From contig NZ_JACAAX010000003.1 of NCBI RefSeq assembly GCF_013377085.1, forward strand, positions 124,001-188,000: a stretch of 64,000 bases of DNA. Reading direction: 5' to 3'. Shown here piece by piece: positions 7,182 through 15,578 of the stretch. The notes under the pieces were generated by a model, which ran no database searches, was not told the origin of the DNA, and saw only the letters and a list, made by a program, of their open reading frames with translations. Origin of the DNA: Rhodoplanes sp. (GTDB lineage: Bacteria; Pseudomonadota; Alphaproteobacteria; Rhizobiales; Xanthobacteraceae). Position numbers and translations under genes: made by a program. The stretch's first letter is position 1. Each line of letters starts with the position of its first letter.

Positions 7182-10100
7182 TGCTGCAGCCGCAGGGCCT
7201 GAGCCGTACCGATTACCTGACGCGGCCCGGCAGCCTCGCCGTGGTGCGGCCGCAGGCCGGCGCCGGTCCGGATGTCGCTGCCGCCGATCCCGAAACGCTC
7301 GAGCCCTTCGTGCTGGTGGAGGCGAGCGGCGCCGTCACGGCGTTCAACGGTCATGTCGATCTCGGGACCGGCATCCGCACGGCGCTGGCCCAGATCGTCG
7401 CCGAGGAGCTCGACGTCGGGTTTGGGCGCGTGTCCATGGTGCTGGGCGACACTGCGGTGACGCCCGACCAGGGGCCGACCATCGCCAGCGAGACCATCCA
7501 GATCACGGCGCCCGCCTTGCGACGCGCCGCCGCGCAAGCGCGGCAGTTCCTGGTCGCGCGCGCCGCGGCGAAGCTCGGCGTGCCGGCGCAGGATCTGGTC
7601 GTCGAGGACGGCGTCATCGGCCGGCGAATGGCGGCCGCGGGCGGCTCCGGCGAGACCGTGGCCGACGCGCCGCCGAGCGGCGACAACCGCTTCGTCACCT
7701 ATGGCGAGCTGTTGGCCGACGACTGCATCCGGCTCGCGCTCGCCGACGACGTCGCGGTCAAGCCCGTGTCGGAGCATCGCATCGTCGGCCGCTCGCAGCC
7801 GCGCGTCGACCTGCCGTCGAAGGCGACCGGCGGCCTCGTCTATGTCCACGACATGCGCGTGCCCGGCATGCTGCACGGCCGCGTGGTGCGGCCGCCCTAT
7901 GCGGGCGTCGATGTCGGCGACTTCGTCGGCACCAGTCTGCTGAACGTCGACGAAAGCTCGATCGCCCACATCCCCGGCATCGTCGCCGTGGTGACGCTCG
8001 GCGATTTCATCGGCGTGGTCGCCGAGCGCGAGGAGAATGCCGAGGCGGCGCTGCGGGCGTTGCGGGTGGCCTGGAAGCCGACGCCGAAACTCCCCGATCT
8101 CGACGACCTCGCCGGGGCGCTCAGCAAAAATCCGTCGACGCCGCGGGTGCTGCTCGACACCGGTGACGTCGATGCGGCGCTGGCCGGGGCGGTCAAGCGC
8201 ATGCCGCGGCAGTATGTCTGGCCGTATCAGATGCACGGCTCGATCGGTCCGTCCTGCGCGGTCGCCGATTATTCCGGGGGCCGGGTGCGGGCGTGGTCCG
8301 GCACCCAGAACCCGGTTCCGCTGCGCGCCGATCTGGCGAAGCTCCTCGATCTGCCGCAAGACGCCGTCGAGATCGTTCGGCTGGAGGCGGCGGGCTGCTA
8401 CGGCCGCAACTGCGCCGACGACGTGACGGCCGACGCGGCGCTTCTCTCGCGCGCGGTGGGACGGCCCGTGCGGGTGCAGCTCACCCGCGACCAGGAGCAC
8501 GCCTGGGAGCCGAAGGGCGCGGCGCAGCTCATGACGGTCGACGGCGGGCTCGACGCCTCCGGCGGCGTCGCAGCCTACGATTTCCAGACGCGCTATCCGT
8601 CCAACGCCTCGACCACGCTGGCGCTGCTGCTGACCGGCAAGGTCGCGGCCGGCCCGGTCGTGCTGCAGATGGGCGACCGCACCGCGATCGGCCCCTACGA
8701 CTTCGATCACAAGCGCATCGTCTGCCACGACATGCCGCCGATCGTGCGGGCCGCCTGGCTGCGCGGCGTCTCGGCGTTGCCCAACACGTTTGCGCACGAG
8801 TGCTACATCGACGAGCTGGCGGCGGAGGCCGGCGTCGACCCGATCGCGTACCGGCTGCGCTATCTGAAAGAGTCTCGCGCCCGCGACCTCGTCCAAAAGC
8901 TCGCCGAGCGGGCGCAGTGGGAGCCGCATGTCGGGCCGCGGCTGCGTGAGGACTCTGAAGGCGTCATGCGCGGGCGCGGCTTCGCTTACGCGCTCTACGT
9001 CCACTCGAAGTTCCCCGGTTATGGTGCCGCGTGGTCGGCCTGGGTCGCCGACGTCGCGGTGAACAAGCACACGGGCGAGGTGGCGCTCACGAAGATCACG
9101 GTCGGGCAGGACTCCGGCCTGATGATCAATCCGGACGGCGTGCGCCATCAGATCCAGGGCAACGTCATCCAGTCGACCAGCCGGGTGCTGAAGGAGGAGG
9201 TGACGTTCTCGGACATCGCGGTGGCGAGCCGCGAGTGGGGCGCCTATCCGATTCTCTCCTTCCCCGAGCTGCCGCCGATCGACGTCATGATGGTGCCGCG
9301 GCCGGACGACGAGCCGCTCGGCGTCGGCGAGTCCGCCTCGGTGCCGAGCGCCGCCGCCATCGCCAACGCCATCTATGATGCGACAGGCGTCCGTTTCCGC
9401 GAGCTGCCGCTCACGCCCGAGCGGGTGCTCGCGGGCCTGCGCGCCGCCGGCGTCTCCCCGCAGGCGTCGGCGGCCGCGCTGGCGCTCCCGGCATGCGCGT
9501 CGTCCGGAAAACCCTCACGTCTGAAGACCGTGGTGATGCCGCTCGTGGCCGCCGCGCTCGGCGCCGTCGGCTCGCTCGGCGTCATGACGCTGCCGTGGCG
9601 GGGCGCCATTGCGCCGATCCCGCGGCCCGACCCGGCGGTGTTCTCCGCCGCCACCATCGAGCGCGGCCGCGTGCTCGCCCATCTCGGCGCCTGCTTCGTC
9701 TGCCACACGGCGGAGGGCGGCGCGCCGCTCGCCGGCGGTCTGAAGATCGAGACGCCGTTCGGCGTCATCACGGCGACCAACATCACGCCCGACGTCGAGA
9801 CCGGCATCGGCGCGTGGTCCTATCCGGCCTTCGAGCGCGCCATGCGCGAGGGCCTGCACCGCGACGGTCGCCATCTCTATCCGGCGTTTCCTTACACCTC
9901 CTATGCGAAGACCAGCGACGCGGATCTGCAGGCCCTCTATGGGTTCCTGATGTCGGTCCCGGCGGTGCGCAGCGTCACGCCGGCGCCGGACTTCAAGTTT
10001 CCGTTCAATCAGCGGCCCCTGATGGCGCTGTGGAACACCATGTTCCATCGGGCCGCGCCGTTCGTCGCCGATCCGGCGCGCTCGGCGCTGTGGAACCGCG

Positions 10101-10831
10101 GCGCGTATCTGGTGGAAGGGCTCGGCCACTGCTCGGCCTGCCACACGCCGCGCAACGCGATGGGGGCCGAGGAGAAGGGCGCGCTGCATCTTTCCGGCGG
10201 CATCGCCGAGGGCTGGGAGGCGCCGGCCTTGACGCGGGCGAGCCGCGCGCCGGTGCCGTGGGACGAGACGGCGTTCTACGATTATCTGCGCACCGGCTGG
10301 TCGCGCCACCACGGCGCCGTCGCCGGCCCGATGGCGCCCGTGGTCGCCGAGCTGAAGGCTTTGCCCGACGACGACATCCGCGCCATGGCGCACTATCTCG
10401 CCTCGTACGGCGATGCGCCCAAGAGCGCGGCCGAGATCCAGGCCCTGGCCGCGGCGCGCGAGGCCGCTACGGCCGTGCGCAAAAGCACGCCCGTGTCGGT
10501 GCCGGGCAGCCGCATGTTCGACGGCGCCTGCGCCATGTGCCACGAGCCGGGCCGGGGGCCGGCGCTCTACGGCACAAAACCGTCGCTGGCGCTGGTGACG
10601 GCCGTGCAGTCGGCGACGCCCGACACGGTGGTGCGCGTGATCCTGGAGGGCATCCATCCGCCGGGGCTGGGCACGCTCGGGGCGATGCCGTCCTTCGCCG
10701 ACCATCTGTCCGACTGGCAGATCGCCGAGATCGCCCGCTACGTCCGCGGCCGCTTCGCCCCGGAACGTGCCGCCTGGCCCGACCTCGACGCCGCGGTGGC
10801 GCGGCTGCGGGCCCATGCGGGGGCGCGATGA
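7181..10831 (+). CDS. nicB: Nicotinate dehydrogenase, large subunit: molybdopterin domain fused to a three-haem cytochrome c
   Basis: This 1216-residue protein has the layout of Pseudomonas NicB. Residues 1-~770 are a xanthine-dehydrogenase-type molybdopterin-binding domain with the active-site glutamate in GVGESAS. About residues 780-800 are a hydrophobic membrane anchor (RLKTVVMPLVAAALGAVGSL). Residues ~820-1216 hold three CxxCH haem motifs: CFVCH (838-842), CSACH (984-988) and CAMCH (1117-1121). Electrons from nicotinate hydroxylation would leave NicA iron-sulfur centres through these haems to the respiratory chain, and oxygen in 6-hydroxynicotinate comes from water. The ATG overlaps the nicA stop and has GGGGAGG upstream. 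The first reaction is well supported by family and context. Confidence 0.92.
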   Translation: MLQPQGLSRTDYLTRPGSLAVVRPQAGAGPDVAAADPETLEPFVLVEASGAVTAFNGHVDLGTGIRTALAQIVAEELDVGFGRVSMVLGDTAVTPDQGPTIASETIQITAPALRRAAAQARQFLVARAAAKLGVPAQDLVVEDGVIGRRMAAAGGSGETVADAPPSGDNRFVTYGELLADDCIRLALADDVAVKPVSEHRIVGRSQPRVDLPSKATGGLVYVHDMRVPGMLHGRVVRPPYAGVDVGDFVGTSLLNVDESSIAHIPGIVAVVTLGDFIGVVAEREENAEAALRALRVAWKPTPKLPDLDDLAGALSKNPSTPRVLLDTGDVDAALAGAVKRMPRQYVWPYQMHGSIGPSCAVADYSGGRVRAWSGTQNPVPLRADLAKLLDLPQDAVEIVRLEAAGCYGRNCADDVTADAALLSRAVGRPVRVQLTRDQEHAWEPKGAAQLMTVDGGLDASGGVAAYDFQTRYPSNASTTLALLLTGKVAAGPVVLQMGDRTAIGPYDFDHKRIVCHDMPPIVRAAWLRGVSALPNTFAHECYIDELAAEAGVDPIAYRLRYLKESRARDLVQKLAERAQWEPHVGPRLREDSEGVMRGRGFAYALYVHSKFPGYGAAWSAWVADVAVNKHTGEVALTKITVGQDSGLMINPDGVRHQIQGNVIQSTSRVLKEEVTFSDIAVASREWGAYPILSFPELPPIDVMMVPRPDDEPLGVGESASVPSAAAIANAIYDATGVRFRELPLTPERVLAGLRAAGVSPQASAAALALPACASSGKPSRLKTVVMPLVAAALGAVGSLGVMTLPWRGAIAPIPRPDPAVFSAATIERGRVLAHLGACFVCHTAEGGAPLAGGLKIETPFGVITATNITPDVETGIGAWSYPAFERAMREGLHRDGRHLYPAFPYTSYAKTSDADLQALYGFLMSVPAVRSVTPAPDFKFPFNQRPLMALWNTMFHRAAPFVADPARSALWNRGAYLVEGLGHCSACHTPRNAMGAEEKGALHLSGGIAEGWEAPALTRASRAPVPWDETAFYDYLRTGWSRHHGAVAGPMAPVVAELKALPDDDIRAMAHYLASYGDAPKSAAEIQALAAAREAATAVRKSTPVSVPGSRMFDGACAMCHEPGRGPALYGTKPSLALVTAVQSATPDTVVRVILEGIHPPGLGTLGAMPSFADHLSDWQIAEIARYVRGRFAPERAAWPDLDAAVARLRAHAGAR

Positions 10832-10860
10832 TGAGACGAGACGGCGCGGCGTGCACGGTC

Positions 10861-10891
10861 GTCACCTCTCCCCGCTGCGCGGGGAGAGGGT
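10861..10891. repeat. Single family B hairpin after nicB
   Basis: CACCTCTCCCCGCTGCGCGGGGAGAGG is one palindromic arm directly after the nicB stop. It can form a strong GC hairpin without a T run and may protect the nicAB mRNA 3' end. It is related to the arms at 2284, 6290 and 32644. Confidence 0.65.
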
Positions 10892-10945
10892 AAGTGCAGC
10901 GCCGTGCCGTACCGTACCTTGACAAGGATCGTGCGATGCAAGATC

Positions 10946-10963
10946 ATTTGTACACTAACAAAT
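10946..10963. promoter_or_regulatory. Operator candidate 2 of the nicotinate cluster, upstream of the reductase operon
   Basis: ATTTGT-ACACTA-ACAAAT is a perfect inverted repeat with six-base arms and a six-base centre. Its first 14 bases (ATTTGTACACTAAC) match operator candidates at 6607-6594 (reverse), 16862 and 23098. It lies 116 bp before the reductase start and close to a plausible promoter, and is the best-formed of the four sites. Confidence 0.65.
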
Positions 10964-11078
10964 GGCCGGTCGGGCGAAGCCGCGCGCGGCGCGACGCTCG
11001 GGTCGCGTGCACGATGCGATCCTGCGCCATGCTGACGGGCGACGCGCCGAGCGGCCGGACCTCACGAGAGACGACACG

Positions 11079-12563
11079 ATGACGATTCAGCCCCCGCCGG
11101 CCGCCGACCAGAAAATCCGCTGCGACGCCTGTCCGGTCGCCTGCTGGATCCGCCCTGGCATGGCCGGCGCCTGCGACCGCTACGCCAACCGCGACGGCGA
11201 GCTGATCCGGGTCGATCCGCATGTGATTCTGGAGCGCACGCTCGACCAGGGCGGGCGGGTCGTGCCGTTCACGCAACGCAAGAGCGAGTGGGCCGGCGAG
11301 ATCGTTCCCGAGGACACGCTGTTCGTCACTGCCATCGGCGCCGGCACCACCTATCCGGACTACAAGCCGGCGCCGTTCATCGTCTCGGCCGAGGTCGACG
11401 GCGTCGACATGGTGACGGTCGTTACCGAGGGCATCTTCAGCTACTGCGGCGTCAAGGTGAAGGTCGACACCGACCGCTTCCTCGGCCCCGAGCAGGCGAC
11501 CGTGCGGGCGCAGGGCGAGGCGGTCGGCCACGTCACCACGGGCGAGTACGGCTCGCAGATGCTGTCGCTCGGCGGCGTGCATCATCTCACGGGCGGCTCC
11601 AAGAAGGAGGGCCGCGTCACCTGCGACACGCTCCTGGAGCTCTCCAACGGCAAGCCGGTGGAGCTGACCATCGAGGGCGGCTCCACCATCGTGGTCGAGG
11701 CCGGCAAGGCGCCGATCATCAACGGCGTTCCCGAGGAGCGCATGCGGGTGGGTTGCGGCTCGGCCACCATCGGCATCTTCGCCAAGCAGTGGTTCGGCAA
11801 GGTCGACGACGTGGTGGTGGTCGACGACCACATCACCGGCGTCCTGTCCGAGCACGCCTCCGGCAAGGTTTTGGGCGTCGCGCCGACCGGGATAAAGATG
11901 CGCGGGCGGCGCTCGACGCCGGGCCGCTATTTCCAGGTCGCCGATCCCGGCACCGGCTGGGGCGGCACCAGCATCACGGACCCGCTGTCGATTCTCGATC
12001 CCTTCGACAAGACCGTGGCGAAGCCCGGCATGACGCTGTTCATGGTGTCGACCACGGGCGAGCACGCCGCCTTCTTCCGGCTCGACGACAACCTGAAGCC
12101 GGTCGAGGCCGAGATGCCGGAGGCGCTGCGCGCCTCCACCGAGCGCATCAAGGAGAACTGCGAGCCGGCGCTCTCCACCGTGCTGTTCATCGCCGGCGCC
12201 GGCGGCTCGCTGCGCGCTGGCGTCACCGAGAACCCGGTGCGGCTGACGCGCTCGGTCAAGGACACGCTGACGCGCGTCACCTGCGGCGGCGCCCCGGTCT
12301 ATGTCTGGCCGGGCGGCGGCATCACCTTCATGGTCGACGTCACGCGGCTGCCGGCCAACGCCTTCGGCTACGTGCCGACGCCGGCGCTGGTGGCGCCGAT
12401 CGAGTTCACGCTGAAGCTCGAGGACTACGCGGCGCTCGGCGGCCACATGGACCACGTCCGCCCGCTCTCGACGCTCGGCGATCACGAGAGCCGCCTGGTG
12501 CCGCAGATCCAGGGGAACGTGTGGCCGTTCGGGCCCGAGGGCCCGCGCTGGGGACGCGAATGA
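11079..12563 (+). CDS. 6-Hydroxynicotinate reductase
   Basis: This 494-residue cytoplasmic iron-sulfur enzyme reduces 6-hydroxynicotinate to 1,4,5,6-tetrahydro-6-oxonicotinate in the reductive nicotinate pathway described in Eubacterium barkeri and proposed for Azorhizobium. The N-terminus IRCDACPVACWIRPGMAGAC (residues 13-32) gives the CxxCxxxC...C cluster ligands C15, C18, C22 and C32, followed by the family block CDRYANRDGELIRVDPHV. Electrons are expected from ferredoxin; a ferredoxin-NADP reductase gene lies at 16926. The ATG at 11079 follows a GAGAG ribosome-binding site, and the frame upstream runs through the operator. The next start overlaps its stop (ATGA), so the operon is translationally coupled. 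Confidence 0.85.
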   Translation: MTIQPPPAADQKIRCDACPVACWIRPGMAGACDRYANRDGELIRVDPHVILERTLDQGGRVVPFTQRKSEWAGEIVPEDTLFVTAIGAGTTYPDYKPAPFIVSAEVDGVDMVTVVTEGIFSYCGVKVKVDTDRFLGPEQATVRAQGEAVGHVTTGEYGSQMLSLGGVHHLTGGSKKEGRVTCDTLLELSNGKPVELTIEGGSTIVVEAGKAPIINGVPEERMRVGCGSATIGIFAKQWFGKVDDVVVVDDHITGVLSEHASGKVLGVAPTGIKMRGRRSTPGRYFQVADPGTGWGGTSITDPLSILDPFDKTVAKPGMTLFMVSTTGEHAAFFRLDDNLKPVEAEMPEALRASTERIKENCEPALSTVLFIAGAGGSLRAGVTENPVRLTRSVKDTLTRVTCGGAPVYVWPGGGITFMVDVTRLPANAFGYVPTPALVAPIEFTLKLEDYAALGGHMDHVRPLSTLGDHESRLVPQIQGNVWPFGPEGPRWGRE

Positions 12564-13657
12564 GCGCGGCGGCGCCGGCCGTTGCGGACAGCGCGGCGCG
12601 GCGGCCGCTCGCCCGCCTGCTGCCCGACGGCCGTCGTCTGCACCTGCAGGACGGGCCGATCGATCTGATCATCGAGGCGTTCGGGCCGCCCGACGTGATC
12701 GAGACCGCGTATCGCGCAGCGCTGGGGCGGCTCACTGGGCTGTTGGACGAGCTGTGCGGCGAGCTTCCTGCGCTCAGACGACCTTTATCATCGACACACC
12801 ATCAGCACAGGGAGTCCTGCCCCCCACCCCCGACCCCTCCCCGCTACGCGCTTCGCGCGCGGGAGGAGGGGAGGCGAGGCGCTGCGGCTCCCCTCCCCCC
12901 ATTCGCGTCAGCGAATGGCGGGGAGGGGTTTGGCGCGCGAAGCGCGCCGGGGGTGGGGGGCTTTTGCCCCGAGCCGCAGGGCGAATTGTCCGGCCCTGTG
13001 GCCCGCCGGATGGCTGCGGCCGTCGCGCCGTATTCGAAAAAGATGTTCATCACGCCGATGGCGGCGGTGGCCGGCAGCGTCGCCGACGAAATTCTGTCCG
13101 CCATGCGGTCCGCCTGCGGCGACGCGTTGATCCGCGCCTATGTCAACAATGGCGGCGACATCGCGCTCTATCTGTCGCCCGGCACCCGCTTTACCACCGG
13201 CCTGATCGACCGTCCCGACAAGCCGAGCCTCTTTGCCACCGCCGCCATCGAGGCGGCCGATTCGGTGCGCGGCATCGCCACGTCGGGCGCCGGCGGGCGC
13301 AGCTTCTCGCTCGGCATCGCCGACGCCGTGACGATCCTTGCACGCGACGCCGCGAGCGCCGATGCGGCCGCGACGGTCGTCGCCAATGCCGTCGACATCG
13401 CCCATCCGGGCATTCTTCGCGTGCCGGCGCGTGATCTGCAGCCCGACAGCGACCTCGGCGACCGCCTGGTCACGCGCAGCGTGCCATCGCTGGCGGCACC
13501 CGAAGTCGACGCGGCGCTCGACGCCGGCGTCGCGGTGGCGCAATCGCTTCTCGACGAGGGCCTGATCGCCGCCGCCGCTCTGCACCTGCAGGGCACGACG
13601 CGGCTGGTCGGCTCGCTGATGCAGAATTCCGTTCCTCATCTCTCCCAGCCAACCTAA
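12560..13657 (+). CDS. UPF0280 family protein (ApbE-like fold) with in-frame palindromic insertion
   Basis: This 365-residue protein of unknown function overlaps the reductase stop by ATGA. Residues 1-~75 and ~144-365 form a UPF0280 protein; structural genomics work placed this family near the flavin transferase ApbE. Conserved parts include GPVARRMAAAVAPYSK, YVNNGGDIALYL and GIATSGAGGRSFSLGIADAVT. Residues ~87-134 (12819-12961) are a translated palindromic element, low in complexity (PPPPTPP, SANGGEGFG), with no stop and in frame, so the protein is longer than the usual ~290 residues. In the reductase operon it could modify or load a flavin onto the reductase; that is inference. Function may survive because the insert falls where the family has a variable loop. 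Confidence 0.8.
   Translation: MSAAAPAVADSAARRPLARLLPDGRRLHLQDGPIDLIIEAFGPPDVIETAYRAALGRLTGLLDELCGELPALRRPLSSTHHQHRESCPPPPTPPRYALRAREEGRRGAAAPLPPFASANGGEGFGARSAPGVGGFCPEPQGELSGPVARRMAAAVAPYSKKMFITPMAAVAGSVADEILSAMRSACGDALIRAYVNNGGDIALYLSPGTRFTTGLIDRPDKPSLFATAAIEAADSVRGIATSGAGGRSFSLGIADAVTILARDAASADAAATVVANAVDIAHPGILRVPARDLQPDSDLGDRLVTRSVPSLAAPEVDAALDAGVAVAQSLLDEGLIAAAALHLQGTTRLVGSLMQNSVPHLSQPT
12819..12961. repeat. Palindromic element, family F, inside the UPF0280 gene
   Basis: Terminal inverted repeats GCCCCCCACCCCCG (12819) and CGGGGGTGGGGGGC (ending 12961) enclose further stems: CGCGCTTCGCGCG, and ATTCGCGTCAGCGAAT inside CCCCTCCCC...GGGGAGGGG. It is an intergenic-type repeat element inserted in a coding region and read through without a stop codon. 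No second full copy is seen in this window. Confidence 0.8.
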
Positions 13658-13671
13658 CAGGGCATCCGTCC

Positions 13672-14256
13672 ATGGCCGAAGTCTTGGTCCGAAAACGTCT
13701 CGTCACGGTGGAAGAGATCTTCCACGAAGGCGGTCCCGTCTCCGACCGGGTGATCAAGCGCGGCGCCGCCGTCGCCGTCATCAAGAACCCGTTCGCGGGA
13801 CGATATGTCGAGGACATCGCCTTCTTCATGAAGGACCTCGAGCCGCTCGGCGTCTCGCTGGCGCAGCAGTTGCTCGATGCGCTCGGCGGCGACGCCAAGG
13901 CGGTCGAGGGCTACGGCAAGGGGGCGATCGTCGGCACGGCGGGCGAGATCGAGCACGGCGCGCTGTGGCACGTGCCGGGCGGCTACGCGATGCGCGACGT
14001 GCTGGGCAGCACCAAGGCGATCGTCCCCTCGACCAAGAAGGTCGGCGGTCCGGGCACGCGGCTCGACGTGCCGATCACCCACATCAACGCGTCTTACGTG
14101 CGCACGCACTACGATGCCATGGAGGTCGGCGTGCCGGACGCGCCGCGCGCCGACGAGATCGCGCTGGTGCTGGTGATGACCATGGGCGGACGCGTGCATG
14201 CGCGCCTCGGTGGCCTGTTGGCGCATCAGATCGAAAAATGGGATGGACTGCGATGA
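13672..14256 (+). CDS. Amino acid synthesis family protein (PF06684), copy 1
   Basis: This 194-residue cytoplasmic protein belongs to the AA_synth family (formerly DUF1185), whose biochemical role is not established. Family features are the AVAVIKNPFAGRYVED strand, EGYGKGAIVGTAGEIEHGAL, the STKKVGGPGTRLDVP segment and the C-terminal DEIALVLVMTMGGRVHAR strand. It is followed by a paralogue of identical length that overlaps its stop by ATGA. Both sit in the 6-hydroxynicotinate reductase operon, so a step after ring reduction or opening, or handling of an unstable intermediate, is a reasonable guess. The start at 13672 is 14 bp after the UPF0280 stop with only a weak ribosome-binding site. Confidence 0.82.
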   Translation: MAEVLVRKRLVTVEEIFHEGGPVSDRVIKRGAAVAVIKNPFAGRYVEDIAFFMKDLEPLGVSLAQQLLDALGGDAKAVEGYGKGAIVGTAGEIEHGALWHVPGGYAMRDVLGSTKAIVPSTKKVGGPGTRLDVPITHINASYVRTHYDAMEVGVPDAPRADEIALVLVMTMGGRVHARLGGLLAHQIEKWDGLR

Positions 14257-14837
14257 GTGCAAAGATCCGCAAGCTGGTGACGGTCGTCGACGAGACGTTG
14301 ACCGAGATGGGCCGCGAGGTGTCGCCGCCGGTGCGCCGCGCCGCCGCCATCGCCGTGATCGAGAATCCCTACGCCGGCCAGTATGTCGAGGACCTGTCGC
14401 CACTGATCGAGATGGGCGAGGAGCTGGGAAAAATCCTCGCCGAGCGCGCCGTGGCGGCGCTCGGGGTGCCGGGCGACACCTGCGAGAGCTACGGCAAGGC
14501 GGCGCTGGTCGGCGTCGACGGCGAGCTGGAGCATGCGGCGGCGCTGCTGCATCCGAAGATGGGCGCGCCGGTGCGCAAGGCACTGGGCAAGGGCGCGGCC
14601 CTGATCCCGTCCTCGAAGAAGCGCGGCGGTCCCGGCGCCGAGCTCGACATTCCGCTCGGCCACAAGGACGCGGCTTTCGTGCGCAGCCATTTCGACGGCA
14701 TGCAGGTGTCGATCAACGACGCGCCGCGTCCCGGCGAGATCATGGTCGCGGTCGCGGTGACGACCGGCGGACGCCCGCTGCCGCGCGTCGGCGGTCTCAA
14801 GACCAGCGAGATCAAGGGCGAGGACGGTCTGCGCTGA
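14253..14837 (+). CDS. Amino acid synthesis family protein (PF06684), copy 2
   Basis: This 194-residue paralogue of the preceding gene is the same length and aligns along the whole chain: AIAVIENPYAGQYVEDLSP, ESYGKAALVGVDGELEHAAA, SSKKRGGPGAELDIPLGHKD and GEIMVAVAVTTGGRPLPR. Its ATG overlaps the stop of copy 1, suggesting coupled translation and possibly a hetero-oligomer. The pair arose by tandem duplication and has diverged strongly outside these blocks, so the two are probably not redundant. It is the last structural gene before the MarR regulator, separated from it by a family A palindrome. No activity can be assigned. Confidence 0.82.
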   Translation: MSAKIRKLVTVVDETLTEMGREVSPPVRRAAAIAVIENPYAGQYVEDLSPLIEMGEELGKILAERAVAALGVPGDTCESYGKAALVGVDGELEHAAALLHPKMGAPVRKALGKGAALIPSSKKRGGPGAELDIPLGHKDAAFVRSHFDGMQVSINDAPRPGEIMVAVAVTTGGRPLPRVGGLKTSEIKGEDGLR

Positions 14838-14871
14838 GGGTGATGACGCCGAGCGGAATGGCATGTGGGTG

Positions 14872-14976
14872 GTCATTCCGGGGCGCGCCGAAGGCGCGAG
14901 CCCGGAATCCATACTCACAGACCGGGGTTATGGATTCCAGGCTCGCGGGCTTTCAGCCCGCGCCCCGGAATGACGG
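14872..14976. repeat. Extragenic palindrome, family A
   Basis: This is a full copy: GTCATTCCGGGGCGCGCC at the left, CCCGGAATCCATA and GGGGTTATGGATTCC in the centre, and CGCGCCCCGGAATGAC at the right. It separates the second AA_synth gene from the MarR gene. Confidence 0.85.
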
Positions 14977-15018
14977 AGGCGGGGTGTTCACTCTGATCGC
15001 GTCTCACGAGGGCACGGC

Positions 15019-15462
15019 ATGAAGAAGGTCACGACCCAAAAGCCTCGCGCCGGCGCCTACTGCCTGGACGAGCAGGTCGGCTTCATCCTGCGCCAGGTGA
15101 ACCAGCGCCACACCTCGATCTTCGCCGAAAAGATCGGCTGCGACCTCACCTCGATGCAGTGGGCCGTGTTGTCGAAGCTGCGCGAGATCGGCGCGACGTC
15201 GCAGAATCAACTCGGCCGCGACACCGCCATGGATGTCGCCACCGTCAAGGGCGTGGTCGACCGCCTCACCGGCCGCGGCCTGTGCCATATCGCGCCCGAT
15301 CCCGACGACGCCCGCCGGCGCCTCGTCTCGCTGACGCCGAAGGGCTCCGCGCTGGTCGACGCCCATGTCGCCCAGGCGCGCGCCATCACCGACGAGACCC
15401 TGGCGCCGCTGTCGGCGAAAGACCGCGCCACCTTCATGGCGCTGCTGACCAAGCTGCGGTGA
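15019..15462 (+). CDS. MarR-family transcriptional regulator, probable regulator of the nicotinate cluster
   Basis: This 147-residue winged-helix protein shows a dimerisation helix, then LTSMQWAVLSKLREIGATSQ and the recognition-helix region AMDVATVKGVVDRLTGRGLC, followed by the wing with DPDDARRRLVSLTPKG. This is the full MarR pattern. MarR-type NicR represses nicotinate catabolism in Pseudomonas putida, so a similar role here is a reasonable inference. It lies centrally among four promoters that share a palindrome (6591, 10946, 16862, 23098), as expected for its operators. The ATG at 15019 follows GAGGG. The ligand is probably nicotinate, 6-hydroxynicotinate or a later intermediate. Confidence 0.88.
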   Translation: MKKVTTQKPRAGAYCLDEQVGFILRQVNQRHTSIFAEKIGCDLTSMQWAVLSKLREIGATSQNQLGRDTAMDVATVKGVVDRLTGRGLCHIAPDPDDARRRLVSLTPKGSALVDAHVAQARAITDETLAPLSAKDRATFMALLTKLR

Positions 15463-15468
15463 ATTTCG

Positions 15469-15571
15469 TCATTCCGGGGCGCTGCGAAGCAGCGAGCCCG
15501 GAATCCATAATCACAGACCGGGGTTATGGATTCCGGGCTCGCGGGCTTTCAGCCCGCGCCCCGGAATGACT
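15469..15571. repeat. Extragenic palindrome, family A
   Basis: This is a full copy between the convergent MarR and enamidase genes. Its centre (ATCACAGACCGGGGTTATGG) is nearly identical to that of the copy at 14872, only 500 bp away, so the two may be a recent duplicate pair. Confidence 0.85.
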
Positions 15572-15578
15572 GCTTCTG

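Noticed and set aside
12819-12961. Splitting the UPF0280 gene into a pseudogene at the repeat
   Set aside because: The frame stays open through the whole element and both flanks carry the conserved family sequence in the same frame, so an intact product is possible.
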